A stretch of 64,000 nt of DNA. Origin: Dipteris shenzhenensis (taxonomy: Eukaryota > Polypodiophyta > Polypodiopsida > Gleicheniales). The DNA lies in the NCBI GenBank assembly GCA_047967505.1, contig CM106538.1; one strand, written 5' to 3'. The notes under the pieces are model-generated. The model was not told the DNA's origin. It saw nothing but the letters and a program-made list of their open reading frames with translations, and did not search any database. A program made the position numbers and the translations under genes. Numbering within the stretch: position 1 is the stretch's first letter; the number at the start of each line of letters is the position of its first letter. Shown here in pieces: positions 28,368 to 40,590 of this stretch.

Positions 28368-29195
28368 TTATGAGTTTGCAAGTGATCTTTTGGCATTGGA
28401 TATGGAACCCAAGAATCTATTCTTTGCCAGCATGTATCTCTTCTCAATGTCAGTCCCATATCGGCTTTGGTACAAAGCCTCTCCACGAACAAAGTCACTC
28501 CTTCTAAAGTTCTCAAAAGCATCAAGAAAGTCCACACGCTTTTGAAATGTGACATCAGGCAATGTAGGATCATCTTCTTGAAGTATCTTAAATGCCATAG
28601 GACGAAGAGTGATGTTAGTGGCAACTGGAGTTCTTGTTTTCTTTGTATCTTCATACAATTTGCGTGCAAATGTCTTATCTAGCTTTCTTTGATTTGTGAA
28701 CAACGAAGCTCGATCAATAAGCATTGTGGCCACCCTAAATTGTGAAAATCCCCAAATGTACCCCTCATCCTCTGGAGGATGTAAGTCTGCCACACTTATA
28801 GAAAAGTCTTCAAGACTTGTATCTTCTTCTTGCGGATCCTCCTGTTCATCGCTATCCAATTTTTCGCCTGGTTTTAAATAACCTGCACTTGAACGATCTA
28901 CACGTGGAGTAGGAGTTATTTTTGCTCTCTTTCTGGGAATAGCTGTAGAACTTGAATCTGCTCCACGATCACTCCTTCTTGTTCCTATAGTTGTAGCAAT
29001 CGATGGTGTAGGTACAATTGGAGATACTGTAGCTACTGTCGCAGATATTGTAGTTACTCTTGCCGGAGTTACCGTAGTTATCACCATAGATATTGGCAGT
29101 ATAACTTGAGAGCTACATGTTATAGATGGCATACTTACTGCTGCACTTACTATTGCTGAAGGTACAACACCACCACTTGGAAATGCATCCCACAT
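28368..29195 (-). pseudogene. Family X protein relic, copy 1, N-terminal part
   Basis: A 275-codon open frame. Residues 1-75 are Val/Ile/Thr/Ser-rich low complexity. A basic patch (IPRKRAKI) that could be a nuclear signal and an acidic stretch (DSDEQEDPQEEDTSLED) follow. A predicted folded part runs from FSQFRVATMLIDRASLF through KLDKTFARKLYEDTKK and PDVTFQKRVDFLDAFENFR. It is cut off by the gypsy fragment. No metal-binding or nuclease motif is evident. The link to the next block rests on strand, order and the insertion between them. Function unknown. Confidence 0.55.
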
Positions 29196-29200
29196 TTAAC

Positions 29201-30375
29201 CGTGGTAGTTAATGTAGCCCAACTACTATCAAGGTGAGAGCCACCGCCACGGTGGTTGGCCTGAATTTTGAATAATTCAAAGCGGCAATACTATCTTGCA
29301 TGGTAATGAATGATTAAAGGTGGTGGCATCCAAGATTCCCGGCCAATTGTGTGGTGGTGGCTTAGACCCTCTAGGTTAGCAGTTAATTACCAGCCACCAC
29401 AATGGCCCACAATTACTCAACTTCTAGTTGCTATTGCAGTACAATGCTTTGTTCTTGATATTCTACTTGAAAGGTTATGTTATTTGTATTCCACTACATT
29501 CATATGCTTGGTGCAGTTTTATTCACAATGATAATACATGTACTATTATGTTTTGCTAGCAAGTTTAGCTACAGCTTCAAGTTTCCATAAATCTCGGTTA
29601 AAGAGACTTGCCAAATATTCTATATCAAGCTTTACTTTCAACATGAGCTGATTGATTCAAAGGAGCTTCCAAAATATTTTGTACTGTATTGGAGGCTAGT
29701 ATCATTTACTTTTGATTTCCTTAATTTTTTATGTTATTTTGAAGGTGAGAGTTACTTTTGATTATCTTATGATTTTGAAAGCAGGTTCTCTTTCATCTTT
29801 GTTAATCAAGCATGCCTGTAGGCCATCCATTGTATTTGATTTGGAGAAGTCTAAATATCATGTAGGTGTGCTTGATATGCAAAAGAAAATGTCGATCTAA
29901 TGTTTCTCTCTCTTATAAGCTAATATCTTGCTTGACTTGCCCGTCATGTATTCAACACTAGCTTCAGTTTCATAAGTCGATCCATCCTATAAAAGAAAAG
30001 GACTCACCAAATGTTTTATGTTGCTAACATTCTAACATGTTTTCTTTCTATGTTTCTAATTTTTTGTTTAGCTTTGATATCATTACTCCTTGGATACATT
30101 ACTTCACATATGCAAAGGTGCTTCTCACATGTTTTCTTGTGGTTTTCAAGGCACTCTTTTATTTCCAAGGTGTACATTCGATACCTATAGGATGAGTACA
30201 TCTACTTTGTTTTTCATACTCATCTATATTTACAAGTGCATGCAAGGTCTTGCTAGACCAATGATTTGTTCCTTCTTTGTCCAGTAACTTATTGATGACT
30301 TAGGTATGTATTTACTTATTGGTTCAAGCAAGGCATACTTTTATTTCACCCTTTATGTGGTGAGGTATACTTATA
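29201..30375. other. Unassigned AT-rich DNA
   Basis: Short open frames only, with no family text, terminal repeat or RNA gene recognised. Confidence 0.5.
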
Positions 30376-30379
30376 TGGT

Positions 30380-30915
30380 TTTCATGATGAACACCTATGG
30401 CTGACTTATTGAGTACTCATTTGGTTGTGGCATCTATGGATTACTTATTGCATACTCATTTAAACATGGCAAGGTTCAACATCTTTCAGGTGACAATATT
30501 TATGAACACATATGGCTAATTGCTTGAGTACTCATTTGGACGTGGCATATGGTTAACTACTTGAGTACTCATCTAGATGTGGTACATGGATTATTACTGA
30601 CTCCTCATTTGGATGTGACACATATTTACTCGTTTGGATGTGGTACATGGATTATTACTAAGTCCTCATTTGGATGTGACACATATTTATCTGGCTTTCA
30701 CGATGGACACATATGGATTACTTATTGACTACTCATTTGGACATGGTCATATTGCGTACCCATTTGCACATGGCAAGGTTCAACGTCTTTCAAATGAACA
30801 CATATGGATTACTTCTTGAGTACTCGTTTGGACATGGCACATATGGATTATTTATTAAGTACTCGTTTAGACGTGGCACATATGCATTACTGTTGAGTAC
30901 TTGTTTGGATGTGAT
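30380..30915 (+). repeat. Imperfect tandem repeat of about 40-50 bp
   Basis: The phrase TGGATTACTTATTGAGTACTCATTTGGACATGGCACATA recurs in whole or part more than ten times with variable unit length. Two larger blocks each contain CATGGCAAGGTTCAAC (30,468 and 30,772), showing a longer duplication over the short repeat. It ends just before the candidate CACTA terminus. Confidence 0.85.
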
Positions 30916-30918
30916 CAC

Positions 30919-31090
30919 CACTACCACACACGGGCCTTATTCTGACGGTTAAGCACCGATGTTTAGCGCGTGTGGGACGCTAATCATCTGTATGCAAAGC
31001 AGGCTTAAAAAGTGTCGCTATATAGTGACACTTGACAGACTTGAATAAGATCATTATATAGCGATGTTTTATAGAGTGTTTTTTCCCATA
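30919..31090 (+). mobile_element. Candidate CACTA (En/Spm-type) transposon terminus
   Basis: Begins CACTACCACACACGGGCC, followed by subterminal text typical of plant CACTA ends: TCTGACGGTTAAGCACC, TTTAGCGCG, GGCTTAAAAAGTGTCGCTA, and TAGCGATG near 31,066. The 24-bp near-palindrome AAGTGTCGCTATATAGTGAC+ACTT (31,010-31,033) is a subterminal-repeat feature. I found no matching inverse end (GGTAGTG) nearby and no linked transposase, so the element is truncated, very diverged or a small derivative. Confidence 0.5.
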
Positions 31091-32415
31091 CCGACCTCTA
31101 GAGATAGCTTTACCCAATGACAAAAAAAATTTCTTTTCATACATGTTTGATCCTTTCAAAGAATAAAAGTACAAGAGCATGTACATCAAGTTTGAAGCTG
31201 ATAGGGCTAAAAAAGAATGGCAAGATTAGAGTATCCATAGATCTGAAAAACGTAATGTTGCGACTCATACGATAGAGATGTGTACGTGAGGCCATGTGTT
31301 AGAATTGCTATTGGTGAAAAAGTGACCTTTTCCATTGTATGCCCTTGTGCTCTATGAAATGTTCATGCTGTAGCAACAGCTAGTTGGATTGGGAATTGTT
31401 GACAGGTGAGGATTGTTTTTTTAGAAGGGCTAATTTGTGTTTCTCTTGTGATTCTTAATATTGGTGTCTATTTACGATTACTAGTTCTTGTATATGCATG
31501 GAAATTATTTTGACTTGTCTCTTTTCCTATTTGTGGATTTTGAAATAGAATCCATATAATGTCATCATGAATTTTGATATGTGGACATGCTCATGAAAAC
31601 ACCATCTACACCGTTCACTAGTCCATTTTGTTGATTAATATTTCTCGAGCATATTTCTACTAACATTCCTTCTTTAATTTGTATACTTGTTCTTAGGCCG
31701 TCTGTTGCTTTAGGGTTTTGTAATAGTTTTTATGGAATGTGGCTATTGTTATTGAATGTATCTATTGCTTTGATGTTCTACTCTTTGCCTGTTGTTCCAT
31801 GAAATACTCTTTTGTTATGGTTGTTCATGTCCAAGTTTGTGTAGTAAAGGTGTGGGAAAGTAGGGTCTTGTGGTGGTGTATGATAGCAATGCTCATTGAT
31901 GTACTTAATTTGCTCTACACTATGTGTACAAGTTCTAAAACAGTTTAGTGCATCTATGAAATCGTAGTTGTTTTGCCGCATTAGCTAGTTTAGCTTGTAA
32001 CATTGTGGTTTTGTGAGCCAGTAGGTGTTTGCTAATGTTTCCAATGATTGCCAATAGTTTTGTTCATGCACCTAAATGTTTTCCCAACTCATGCGACTCC
32101 AATGCACATTTGGTGCTCAAATTGGAACCTTGATTTTGGAGGTTGCAGATTTGGGCACCGGAGTGCCATGTTTTCTCTATCCAATAGCGTCTTGACATTT
32201 GGCACTATCATTGCATTGAATGTTTCCTCTTGCACTACACAATCAATGAAAAATGACCAGGTACAACTCTACATCTCACAGAGCTCTCCACTACAGTAGT
32301 AAGACAAACTGTGCTACTTCTATTGAATGCCACCATCTGGTTCATGCATGATAAATTCAGACAATTGGAGTTGAAAACCAAAGTTGCACTAGTTGAGCAT
32401 TTTTTGCTCCACGTG
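31091..32415. other. Unassigned AT-rich DNA
   Basis: May be the interior of the CACTA candidate. No coding text recognised. Confidence 0.45.
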
Positions 32416-32417
32416 AA

Positions 32418-32459
32418 CTCTCTCTCTCTCTCTCTGTCTTTGTCTCTCTCTCTCTCTCT
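32418..32459. repeat. (CT)n microsatellite
   Basis: CT repeats interrupted by GTCTTTG. Confidence 0.95.
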
Positions 32460-33039
32460 AAGACTTAGGATAGGCTACTTCTCCTTAGGAGAAGTCTTGG
32501 TGGCTTTGGTTTTTGAAGCCTTGCCTTTCTGTGGTGGATTATCTCCTTAGATGCCCTTAGCCATAGCTAGAGGGATTTCCTCTACCTTGAGGGATCATAA
32601 GGGAGCCTTGATCATTGTATTCAACCTAGCTCCCCAATTGGTTGAGAACTCACGGTGTGCGATAATGGCACCCACATATCTCCACCAGTGAAGATCTATC
32701 TTTACCTTTTGTACCCCTGGCCATCTTCTAGTCTCCTTAAGATATTAAACATGTTTAAGGGAACTATGTTCTAGGGCACCTTGGGATTGTAGGCCGCCAT
32801 CTTTGTCCCTGTCCTCTCAATAACATCTATAGTAGTGAGATGTGTGTCCAATTTTGTGAGAACTTGGGTTCTTTCATCTTGGTCCTCTCCCATGTCTACA
32901 TGGTTAAAATACATGCAGGGAGTAGTCCTCTATGTTGTATCCGACTCATCAGCAAATTAGTTGTCGGTCATAGGGTGGGCTTTCCACGTTTGGAGGTCAA
33001 CCCTCACAATTTGTTCATTCTTGCACATATAAGTCCTAT

Positions 33040-33335
33040 TTGAGGACCAGTCACATTAACTAGACCTCTAGCATGCATAAAGGGTCTTCCCAAAATGACA
33101 TCATACCCATCTAGCTACCCATGGAAGTCCATTACAACAGACCTGACATAGTAGGTGAGGCCAAAAATTTGGATCTTAATGTCCCTCGATGATTGGGCCA
33201 TTGCTCCATTGCCTAGTTTGACAACCATGTTGGTTCCTTCAATCTTAGACCTTCCCCACTTAGCCTAGCACTGTTTAGTGATAATGTTGAGACCTACCCC
33301 TCCAAGATTGCCATGGCATTCTTTCTTTGGTTTGT
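33040..33335 (-). pseudogene. Gypsy retropepsin-like domain relic
   Basis: Minus-strand translation gives GGVGLNIIT near 33,310, then EGTNMVVKLGNG, IKIQIFGLTYYVRSVVMDFHG and GYDVILGRPFMHARGLVNVTG near 33,040-33,110. The YDVILGRPW-like end block is diagnostic of gypsy protease domains. The catalytic DxG is degraded, and stops (TAG) interrupt the frame. Confidence 0.7.
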
Positions 33336-34173
33336 GATTGGGAGTACGACATTTGTATCATCGCTCTCAAAGTAGTGGCCCAGTGTGTTGACTAGAATCT
33401 TCTGTGGGAGTTTCAATTACCTCAATGGTAGCCACTTCATCAGGAGTGACCATCTACCGATTCATCCAATTAGAGAGACCTCTCTAAAGGATGGGGTTTC
33501 CTCTTAACAGGGCTGCTATAGGCATTTTTACCACCATGGACAAGAATGCGATTAGCCCTATGACATCTTAGGTTGGGTGATTTGTTCTCTACCTTCCAAC
33601 TACGATTCTTTGAAACCATGAAAGGACATAGGGCCCTCTCTTGCAGATTGGTGCGACTTGGGGTCCTCCTCGAACATCTTGTGTCTCAGGACCGGTGTCT
33701 CAGGACCAACCGTCCCACCTAATTGCCTTCTAAGCCTTCCTCAACCACCCTTTCTAGGGTAGGGATGGCCTAAGGGGTTCTGTTGTGGTCCTATTAGTTT
33801 GGATGCAAGGTATCCATGCCCTTATTGGTCTGAGCCTTTCCTCAATTTTTTCTTGGCAGTCATGGACTAGTAGTTGTGCCTCCAAGAGGTGTTGCTTCTT
33901 GACTGTTGGGTGGGGGATTTCACTGTGCCCAGCCAAGTTTAAGTTCTACCTATGTGAGTGTACCCCTCTTTCACTACCCTTTTCCATAGACCAGAGGTAG
34001 GCATGGTCTTGCACCAACTAGGTGCCTTTAGATGAGGTGGAAGTGAATACGATGGCAGTGTCCTCATTGAACCCACTCTGGATGATAACCTCATCCGATC
34101 CCTTCCCTATTTTAGTTGCTTTTGAATGGATCTTGTCTGTAGACTAGGTCAAAGCTGCTTAATCCCCCTAAGC

Positions 34174-35149
34174 CTATTTTCTAAGTTCCTTACTCATGAC
34201 CCTAGCTTGTGCCCTAATGATCACATTCAAAGATACCAAAGAGACTTGACCCCTCTTGATGCTCAGTAGGTTAATGCTAGTCTTAGGATCTGAGGTCATT
34301 TTTGGGGCTCTCCTCATTGGGCAGTCCTTGAAGAGGTAATCCGCCCCACAGCCCAAGCACAATGGGGAATTTGGGTTAAAAGTGTTTGTTGGAGGTAAGG
34401 GTTGGTCCTCCTTATAGGGGTAGTCCCTTAGGAAGTGAGGTCCTTAGCCATTAAAGTAGGAGACCGACTGGTTGGCTTGAGTCATGTAGGGACACTCACT
34501 AGCCCAATGTGGGCCTTGGCATGTATAACATTGTATGGCTGGTCTTTGCATCAAGGTCTTGACATCACTAGCCCATTGAGGGGTGGGAGCCATTCTATTT
34601 ACCAAGACATACTATTCATCTTGCAAAATGTAGTGAGTTATTTGGCCAAGTTGGTATGAAGAACCTTCATATGGGCCAGAGTCATTTGCCGATGGGGTAT
34701 AATCCAGTTACTCCCACTCGCTCTGGGGTCCCTCAATAATCACCTGGTTCATGGGAGTGATCCCAAGGTGGTGGGGGTTGAGGGCCTAATACAAATGGTG
34801 GCAATGGAAGGTTTTGAGCCCTATATTACACTTGGTTGGCAAGAGCGGCACCATGTATTGCTAGTTGACCTTGATTAAATTGGTTGGGTGGCACCGATAA
34901 TATCAAAGGTTGTCTCTATTGATACATTAACTATGGATTTACCTTTGGATAATGGCATTGGGAGGTTTTGTGATTCCCCCATCTAGCATTATGGGCACAG
35001 TATAGTGCCGACCTAGCCCTAAGGCATGGGCATTTATTTGTACGGTGGTTGCCCATGCACAGTCTGCACCACACATTATCTCTCCTAAGGAATAGGCGAG
35101 GATTGTTGGGGCCCTCTCTTGCCAATCCCCTCTTAAGTTGTTGGGCCAC
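34174..35149 (-). pseudogene. Gypsy gag zinc-knuckle region relic
   Basis: Two Cys-rich blocks: CRLCMGNHRTNKC with a following C...H...C repeat (35,149-34,931), and CLGCGADYLFKDCP near 34,340. Both follow the C-x2-C-x3/4-(H)-x4-C knuckle spacing, the second with His replaced. The text between is broken by stops. These would bind retroelement RNA. Confidence 0.6.
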
Positions 35150-35228
35150 TCAGTTTGAAAGATCGGTGGCCACATCCTCTAGCGTTCACTCTCTGGTGAT
35201 CAGAGTTTTCTCCTTAGCCTCACCCATG

Positions 35229-35720
35229 CTAGTAGTCTTCCTTCATATTGTCATCTAGGAGTACAGTGGTCTTGCTGCACAACTCAAATGATGTGGGGTT
35301 AAGGGTGAGCAGATGACCATGTAGCTTTGCATCCCTTAACCCAATCAAGAAGCAAGGCAATAAGCTTTCATCACTCATCCTCTCATGAGGCTCATAGTAG
35401 TAGGAATTCAAGTGTTTAATCCTTGTGATATATTCCCATAATATCTCATGCTCCTTCTGCTTGACCTCATACAACTCGTTAATAGGGCTCCATCTGGGAC
35501 TAGTGGGGGAAAATCCCACTATGAACGCTTGTCTAAGCAACTCCCAGTTGATTTTCTTTGCCGCCCTATACCATTGGCCTACCTTTCCCTCAAGGCTCAG
35601 CTACCCAAATGCATGAACTTTGTCCAAGTCACCCATGTTCCCAAAGGTCTTGCAACTCTACTCAAACCTCTTGATAAGGGACACTGGATCTTCCTCTCTA
35701 AAGAATTTAGTTATGAGCTT
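35229..35720 (-). pseudogene. Gypsy gag core (retrotransposon_gag-like) relic
   Basis: The open part reads ELYEVKQKEHEILWEYITRI, ERMSDESLLPCFLIGLRDAK and LTLNPTSFELC, the LxxxxQxxxESVxxYxxRF...LxxxFxxGLxxxL block of Ty3/gypsy gag. Upstream frames (to 35,720) are shifted and interrupted. Confidence 0.75.
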
Positions 35721-35747
35721 GGACTAGGATCCTCATCTCCTCATCTG

Positions 35748-36491
35748 TCAGTACCATCTGTGGTGCAAGCAGAGGTGCTTGAGGGGCGGAGGTGCTTGAG
35801 GGGTTGGCATGGTACCGTAATTGGGTGGTCCTTGGGGTGGATTATAGAAAGTTGTAGCCTGAGTAGGTGTTAAGTTGGCTAGTCCTTGCCTAATAGGACT
35901 TGGAGCCAGCACACGTGGTGGGCTTGAGTGTATTGGCTGCACCGATATGGGCCTAGACATAGGAATTGTTACATTAGGCACTAGTTGCCATGGTGCATCC
36001 TTAGGGAAAGGAGTGCCCTCAGGGGCTCCTCCCCAAGTTGAGTACAGATTAGGAAAAGAGGACATCTATGTGGAAAGGTATTTACCCTAAAGCCCATTTG
36101 TCTCATTTCTTTGCCCTTCAGCACTCGAAGGCCAAAACCTAGGTAACCACGGCTCAGAGGTTCTAGTAAAGGATGGTTCACCCTCATAGAACTGAACATA
36201 AGGCCCATAGGATCTCTGGTCAGGGTAGGCTTGGGGTCACTTTGAGCATTATCCGATGCAAAAAGTGGCAAAGGCTCTTGCCACTCTTTAGATACTCAAG
36301 TTTGCTTGGCGAAGGGGCTGACTAAAGTTGGGGTCAAACAAGCTAGACTGCCCCATAAAATTAGAGAATGATTCCCTCAATCGTGAGGGTGTGGTCAAGG
36401 GTGTGGGGGATTGGGGCCTAATCGAGATGGAGTTAGGAGCCTTGCTGGCCCCAAGATTCGAGCTCTCCCCCATCTCAGCATTGAACCTCAT
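35748..36491 (-). pseudogene. Gypsy gag N-terminal Pro/Ser-rich region relic
   Basis: Two short frames: a Pro-rich one with GAPEGTPFPKDAPWQLVP, and an upstream Ser/Pro-rich one beginning MRFNAEMGESSNLGASKAP at 36,491. Assigned to the same element by strand, order and spacing only. Confidence 0.45.
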
Positions 36492-36499
36492 TGAGTCTT

Positions 36500-38040
36500 C
36501 CGAACTTGAACTATTGCCTTGTAAAGTGCTCTATACAGAGTATGAACTCGGGACTGAGTTTTCGAATGAGGTTGATACTAGGGTGCTTCTTTGGTCGGAT
36601 ATCAAGTTGTTGGAGGTACTATCTTCCGGTTTTGGCTTAGCTCCCAAGATTTTTCCAAATCTCAATAGCATGTAGGTGGGTTAGGGTAGCTCTCCATGTG
36701 TGTTTGCCTATGGAGTTTTCACTCTCTCTCTACCAGTCAACCAGTTAACTCGGCATATGCATCAGCTTAGTGTCCCAATGTGCACTAGGATGTTAACCCA
36801 TCGTGCGTTGGGTTGTTAACTTGGTGTGCATGGGTTTTGTAAAGTTATGTGTCCATTGGGTTAGTAACCTTGCATGCATTGGCTTATTGTTGACCCTTAT
36901 TTTGGAAAATATTTGATCATTAATTATTCCAGCTGTCAGGGATTTTGTCAGATGTCAAGTTGTCAATCAGTGTCAGATGATGTCAGAGTGACAAAAGGCT
37001 AGCCCCACAAAGTCAAGCCTATCCCCATGTTGTCAATACTAACCCAGAGGATTCAATGCTATCCCAGTGGAAAATTAACTCATTGTGCACTGGGTCAATA
37101 TCTTGACGTGTTTGCTACATTAGGTTAACCTATTGCTTTTCTCTAGGAACTCTCTGGTTGCAAAATTTTTTGGGATTCTCTGAGTTTCATGGGCCTTTTG
37201 TAGTGTTTGGAGTGTATGAGGATTGGTTTTCTAGATAACCTACCTACTAAACAATAATAAGAGATCCCAATAATGAAATCAATAGTAGCTTCTCAGGTAT
37301 TTGTCTTCTCATTTTATCCTCACTACATTGAAGGTAGGCTTGACTCACCTATCACACCATCCCATAATGCATCAAGTTAGAAATTCCAATGTCATTTTGA
37401 GGAAGACAAGCATCAATATCAATTTATAATCATTATCCTCTTTACCAAAATTCTAAAATTTTCATCATAATAAAGACATGGATAAGCTTGCCAGAAAAAT
37501 GTCAAAAGAGCTTAGACAATATCACTCGTCATAAACCAAGGATAGTCAAGAAATCTTTGGAATATATCCAAGTAGATTCTTGCTATCAGCATTCCCTATT
37601 CACATCCAGTATACCAATTAAAGCAACAAAAATTTATTTGCATAATAATCATCTCTCTTATGGATTACTAGGCCCTTCTCTTCAATTATTCAATACTTTT
37701 TGGAATACCATCCCCTGTCTACCATCATTTGCAAGCAACTCTCATTCCCAACTCTCTTAATGGTATCCATTGTTTCAAACTTCTTTATTGATCAACTCTC
37801 TTAATGCTATCCATTGTTTCAAGCGTAATGTTGATCAACATTTATGTCAAGAAGTCATTCTATTGCCTATTACAAAAAAAAGGGCAAAATGCTCCCTCCC
37901 TTGAAGTTTCTTCTAAAATTTCCTTTCCTAGAACCATTTTTTACACAACAATTGATAAAATCATCACTACATTGGTAAAGCTCCTTCAATTAGCTCTATT
38001 TGAGGATTCATAAAGCCATTAACTTCCATCCATAAGATTT
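36500..38040. other. Unassigned AT-rich DNA
   Basis: Contains short recurrences of CATTGGGTT and TGTTAACC-like text at 36,770-37,150, but no coding or terminal-repeat signature that I can name. Confidence 0.5.
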
Positions 38041-38049
38041 TTGCTAGGA

Positions 38050-38281
38050 AATTGTTGTCTCTGTGCCAAGATGGACTTCGATAGTACAGAATGTGTGTGT
38101 AGAGTAGTGGCAAAGCTCCGCTTGTACCTGCATAAGGCTAGGAATAATCCCTCTTAGAAATCCAACTTGCATGTTCTACATGCAAGTTCAACATACGATT
38201 CCTACATGCAACTCCTACATGTGAGTTCTACATGCAACTCCTACATGCGAGTTCTACATGTATATGCAAATCAAGTACATC
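38050..38281 (+). repeat. Inverted-repeat arm (left), with CTACATGCAA tandem units
   Basis: The run from GTGCCAAGATGGACTT through TGTAGAGTAGTGGCAAAGCTCC, TAATCCCTCTTAGAAATCC and the CTACATGCAACTC tandem units is found in reverse complement at about 42,650-42,985. The arms lie 4.4 kb apart. Confidence 0.85.
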
Positions 38282-38289
38282 CCAACACA

Positions 38290-38702
38290 TATCGAGTGCC
38301 AATCAAGTGCTATGGGTGTGGGGAAAATCACCGGATCGCAGAGTGCCCTCATCGTGGTAGCCCACGACTTTCCAACCACTCTGTAGAGATTGTGGCATAG
38401 GACATGCCTGTATGGATTGTCCCATGAAAAATAAGGTCCCACAACAAACAGAGGTTAAGCATGATGTCCCAATCAACATCATTGGGGTGGCTCATCAAAG
38501 TCTGGGGCCAGCAAGCATAATATCACAACTCGTGAATGTAATTACATGCCAGCAGAAAGAGGCCACCAAGGACCCTAACATTCCAATCCAACCAAAGCCA
38601 CTTCTTAAAAAGAAAGCACAAGTTCCTCCACCTCCACTAATCAATGAGCAGGCAAGCTCATCCACATCAGCACAAACTGAATGTAGCCTTATAGGCATAT
38701 AG
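38290..38702 (+). pseudogene. Gag zinc-knuckle relic
   Basis: IKCYGCGENHRIAECPHRG (C-x2-C-x3-H-x4-C) is followed in a neighbouring frame by CRDCGIGHACMDCP-like text and then a Lys/Pro-rich tail (QPKPLLKKKAQVPPPPL). It looks like two successive knuckles of a gypsy gag, now frameshifted. No adjacent gag core or protease is recognised. Confidence 0.55.
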
Positions 38703-39624
38703 AACGACACTCAAGGTCCGTACAGGCAACATACCTTTTCAATTGGTGTACGGCCTTGAAGTTGTGGTCCCACTAAAATTTGTAATACCAAGCCTACGCA
38801 CTTTAGCACGCAAGCCATCCCCGACAAAAACAAAGATTTGGGAAACCCAAGTCTTCCTTAGTTAGGATTAGATTGTATCACGAACACTCACTTGCATATG
38901 TACATCTTTGCACATATAGGTAGCATCAATCAATTTTAACCTAGGGCTCAGAAGTGATGCTTGAGTTCTAGCTGCCCTATGAAATCCCACCAACAAAAAA
39001 ATGCATATAGTTAGTCCCTACCTAGCTACTAGGTCACGTCCACTCACATGCTTTTGCTTAGACACATAGGTGATTGCATGAATAATTGTGCCACACACTT
39101 TCATTTCACACTCTCAAAGCATGTATAAAAATAAGATCTCTCAAAAACACACACAAAGGTCACACCTGCATGCCAACTAATCTAATGATCAATGGTACAC
39201 CACATGCACATGGATGCAAGTTTAGAAAAAATGCCACCACTAAAGAGGATGCATAGAAAGAGCCCACCGCCTCAACCATGAGACCCCCTCTAGAGTTCAC
39301 AGCCATCTACATCCTCTCAACCATGGCAACCACTGGCATTTGTGGTCTAGAGCGATAGCTTTGAGGAGGAGACAATGCATGACCAAGAAGAACAAATGCC
39401 ACCCCAGTCACCATCGGCCTACATAATCATTGATGGGGCCCAGTCATTGAAACTTGTTTGACCACCTACATCGACTTATGCTCTTTCCCACAAAGCAACA
39501 TCTTACTTAGAGCAAAGGGGTCGAGGTAGTTTGCATGAGAGAGTAAAATCCTTGGAGGAGAGTCCTACAATGACCACATATATCAGGGACTTTCTCCATT
39601 CTTACCACTCCATCAATGCATAGG

Positions 39625-39880
39625 TGTTGAGATATCGAGCTCCACTCGTGATATGCTAGGGTAACCATTGTGCTTTATGTCACCGACTTGTTAGCTACAG
39701 ATGTGGTTGCTACACCACCCATGAATAATAGCTGGATGACAGCTATCTTCATGTACTCTAGTTAGTGGCTCAGTTAGTATGCCACCTTAGTTAGCCGAGT
39801 TTGGTTTGAGACCCACATATAGGGTTGTATGTGAGAAAGCTACAAGTGAGACTCCTTCCTTCTCTCCCACTCTCTTAACA
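39625..39880 (+). repeat. Copia copy 2 LTR with internal deletion
   Basis: Starts TGTTGAGATATCGAGCTCCA and ends CTCTTAACA, matching the 352-bp LTR of copy 1 except for a missing block of about 95 bp after ATATAGGGTT. Confidence 0.85.
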
Positions 39881-40137
39881 TCTCAAGAAAGTGCCTCGTT
39901 TTGTTGTGCGACCACTATTCTACAAGTCGGTGAAAAGTTATCACAGAAATTACATCTTATGCGTGTACGCAGAGATATTGGGAGTGACAGAATCATTCTT
40001 ATTGCCTGTTGATGCATAATCGTCACTAGGAAGTGACTGTGTGGTCAAATACCACTCTCGTCAGTTTTTTAGATTTGCCCTTGTGAGGCATAAGTTGTGT
40101 TTTTTTGCAGTGACAGAATATTTTGCAGTGTTCTATA

Positions 40138-40590
40138 ATGGCGTTTGATGCTCTTTCATAGATTGTCACTGAAAAGCTTGATAAGAACAACTTCCAAGCA
40201 TGGAAGTTTAGAATGACAAATTTCCTTAAGGAAAAAGGCTATTGGGAGTTTATTGCTAGAGCTGAACAAGAACCAGTTATTCCTAACATTCCCAATCAAC
40301 AAGAGTTGCAGGCATTGACTACCACATGAAGGTGAAGAAGACTGCAGATGCACTTGCTTCTATTAGGTCGCCAGTGGAAGATGATGATTTAGTTTTTGTG
40401 ACCTTGAATGGTCTAGAAAAGGATTATGCACAATTCTGGACATCCATTGCCGTCCTTGAGAATTTTCCTGATTTTGAGGAGTTGATTGCTCTTCTAATTT
40501 CTGAAGAGCAGAGAAATGGTGGTGCATCTTCTTCAGGAGGAACTTCAAAAGAAGCTATCTTCTACTCAAATGCTGGAAGAGGTGCCACTA
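40138..40590 (+). pseudogene. Copia copy 2 gag remnant
   Basis: MAFDALS, stop, IVTEKLDKNNFQAWKF, then FLKEKGYWEFIARAEQEP, then after a deletion DYHMKVKKTADALASIRSPVEDDDL through EDFEELIALLISEEQRN. It keeps the Gln codon where copy 1 has TAG, which shows the copy 1 stop is derived. Confidence 0.85.

Larger units (their letters stand above)
32840..36491 (-). mobile_element. Ty3/gypsy-type gag-protease relic
   Basis: On the minus strand a Pro-rich gag N-terminus, a retrotransposon_gag core, zinc-knuckle-like blocks and a protease-fold C-terminal block follow one another over 3.6 kb, with frequent stops. No RT, integrase or LTRs can be recognised downstream (lower coordinates), so this is a truncated or very old relic. 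Confidence 0.75.
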
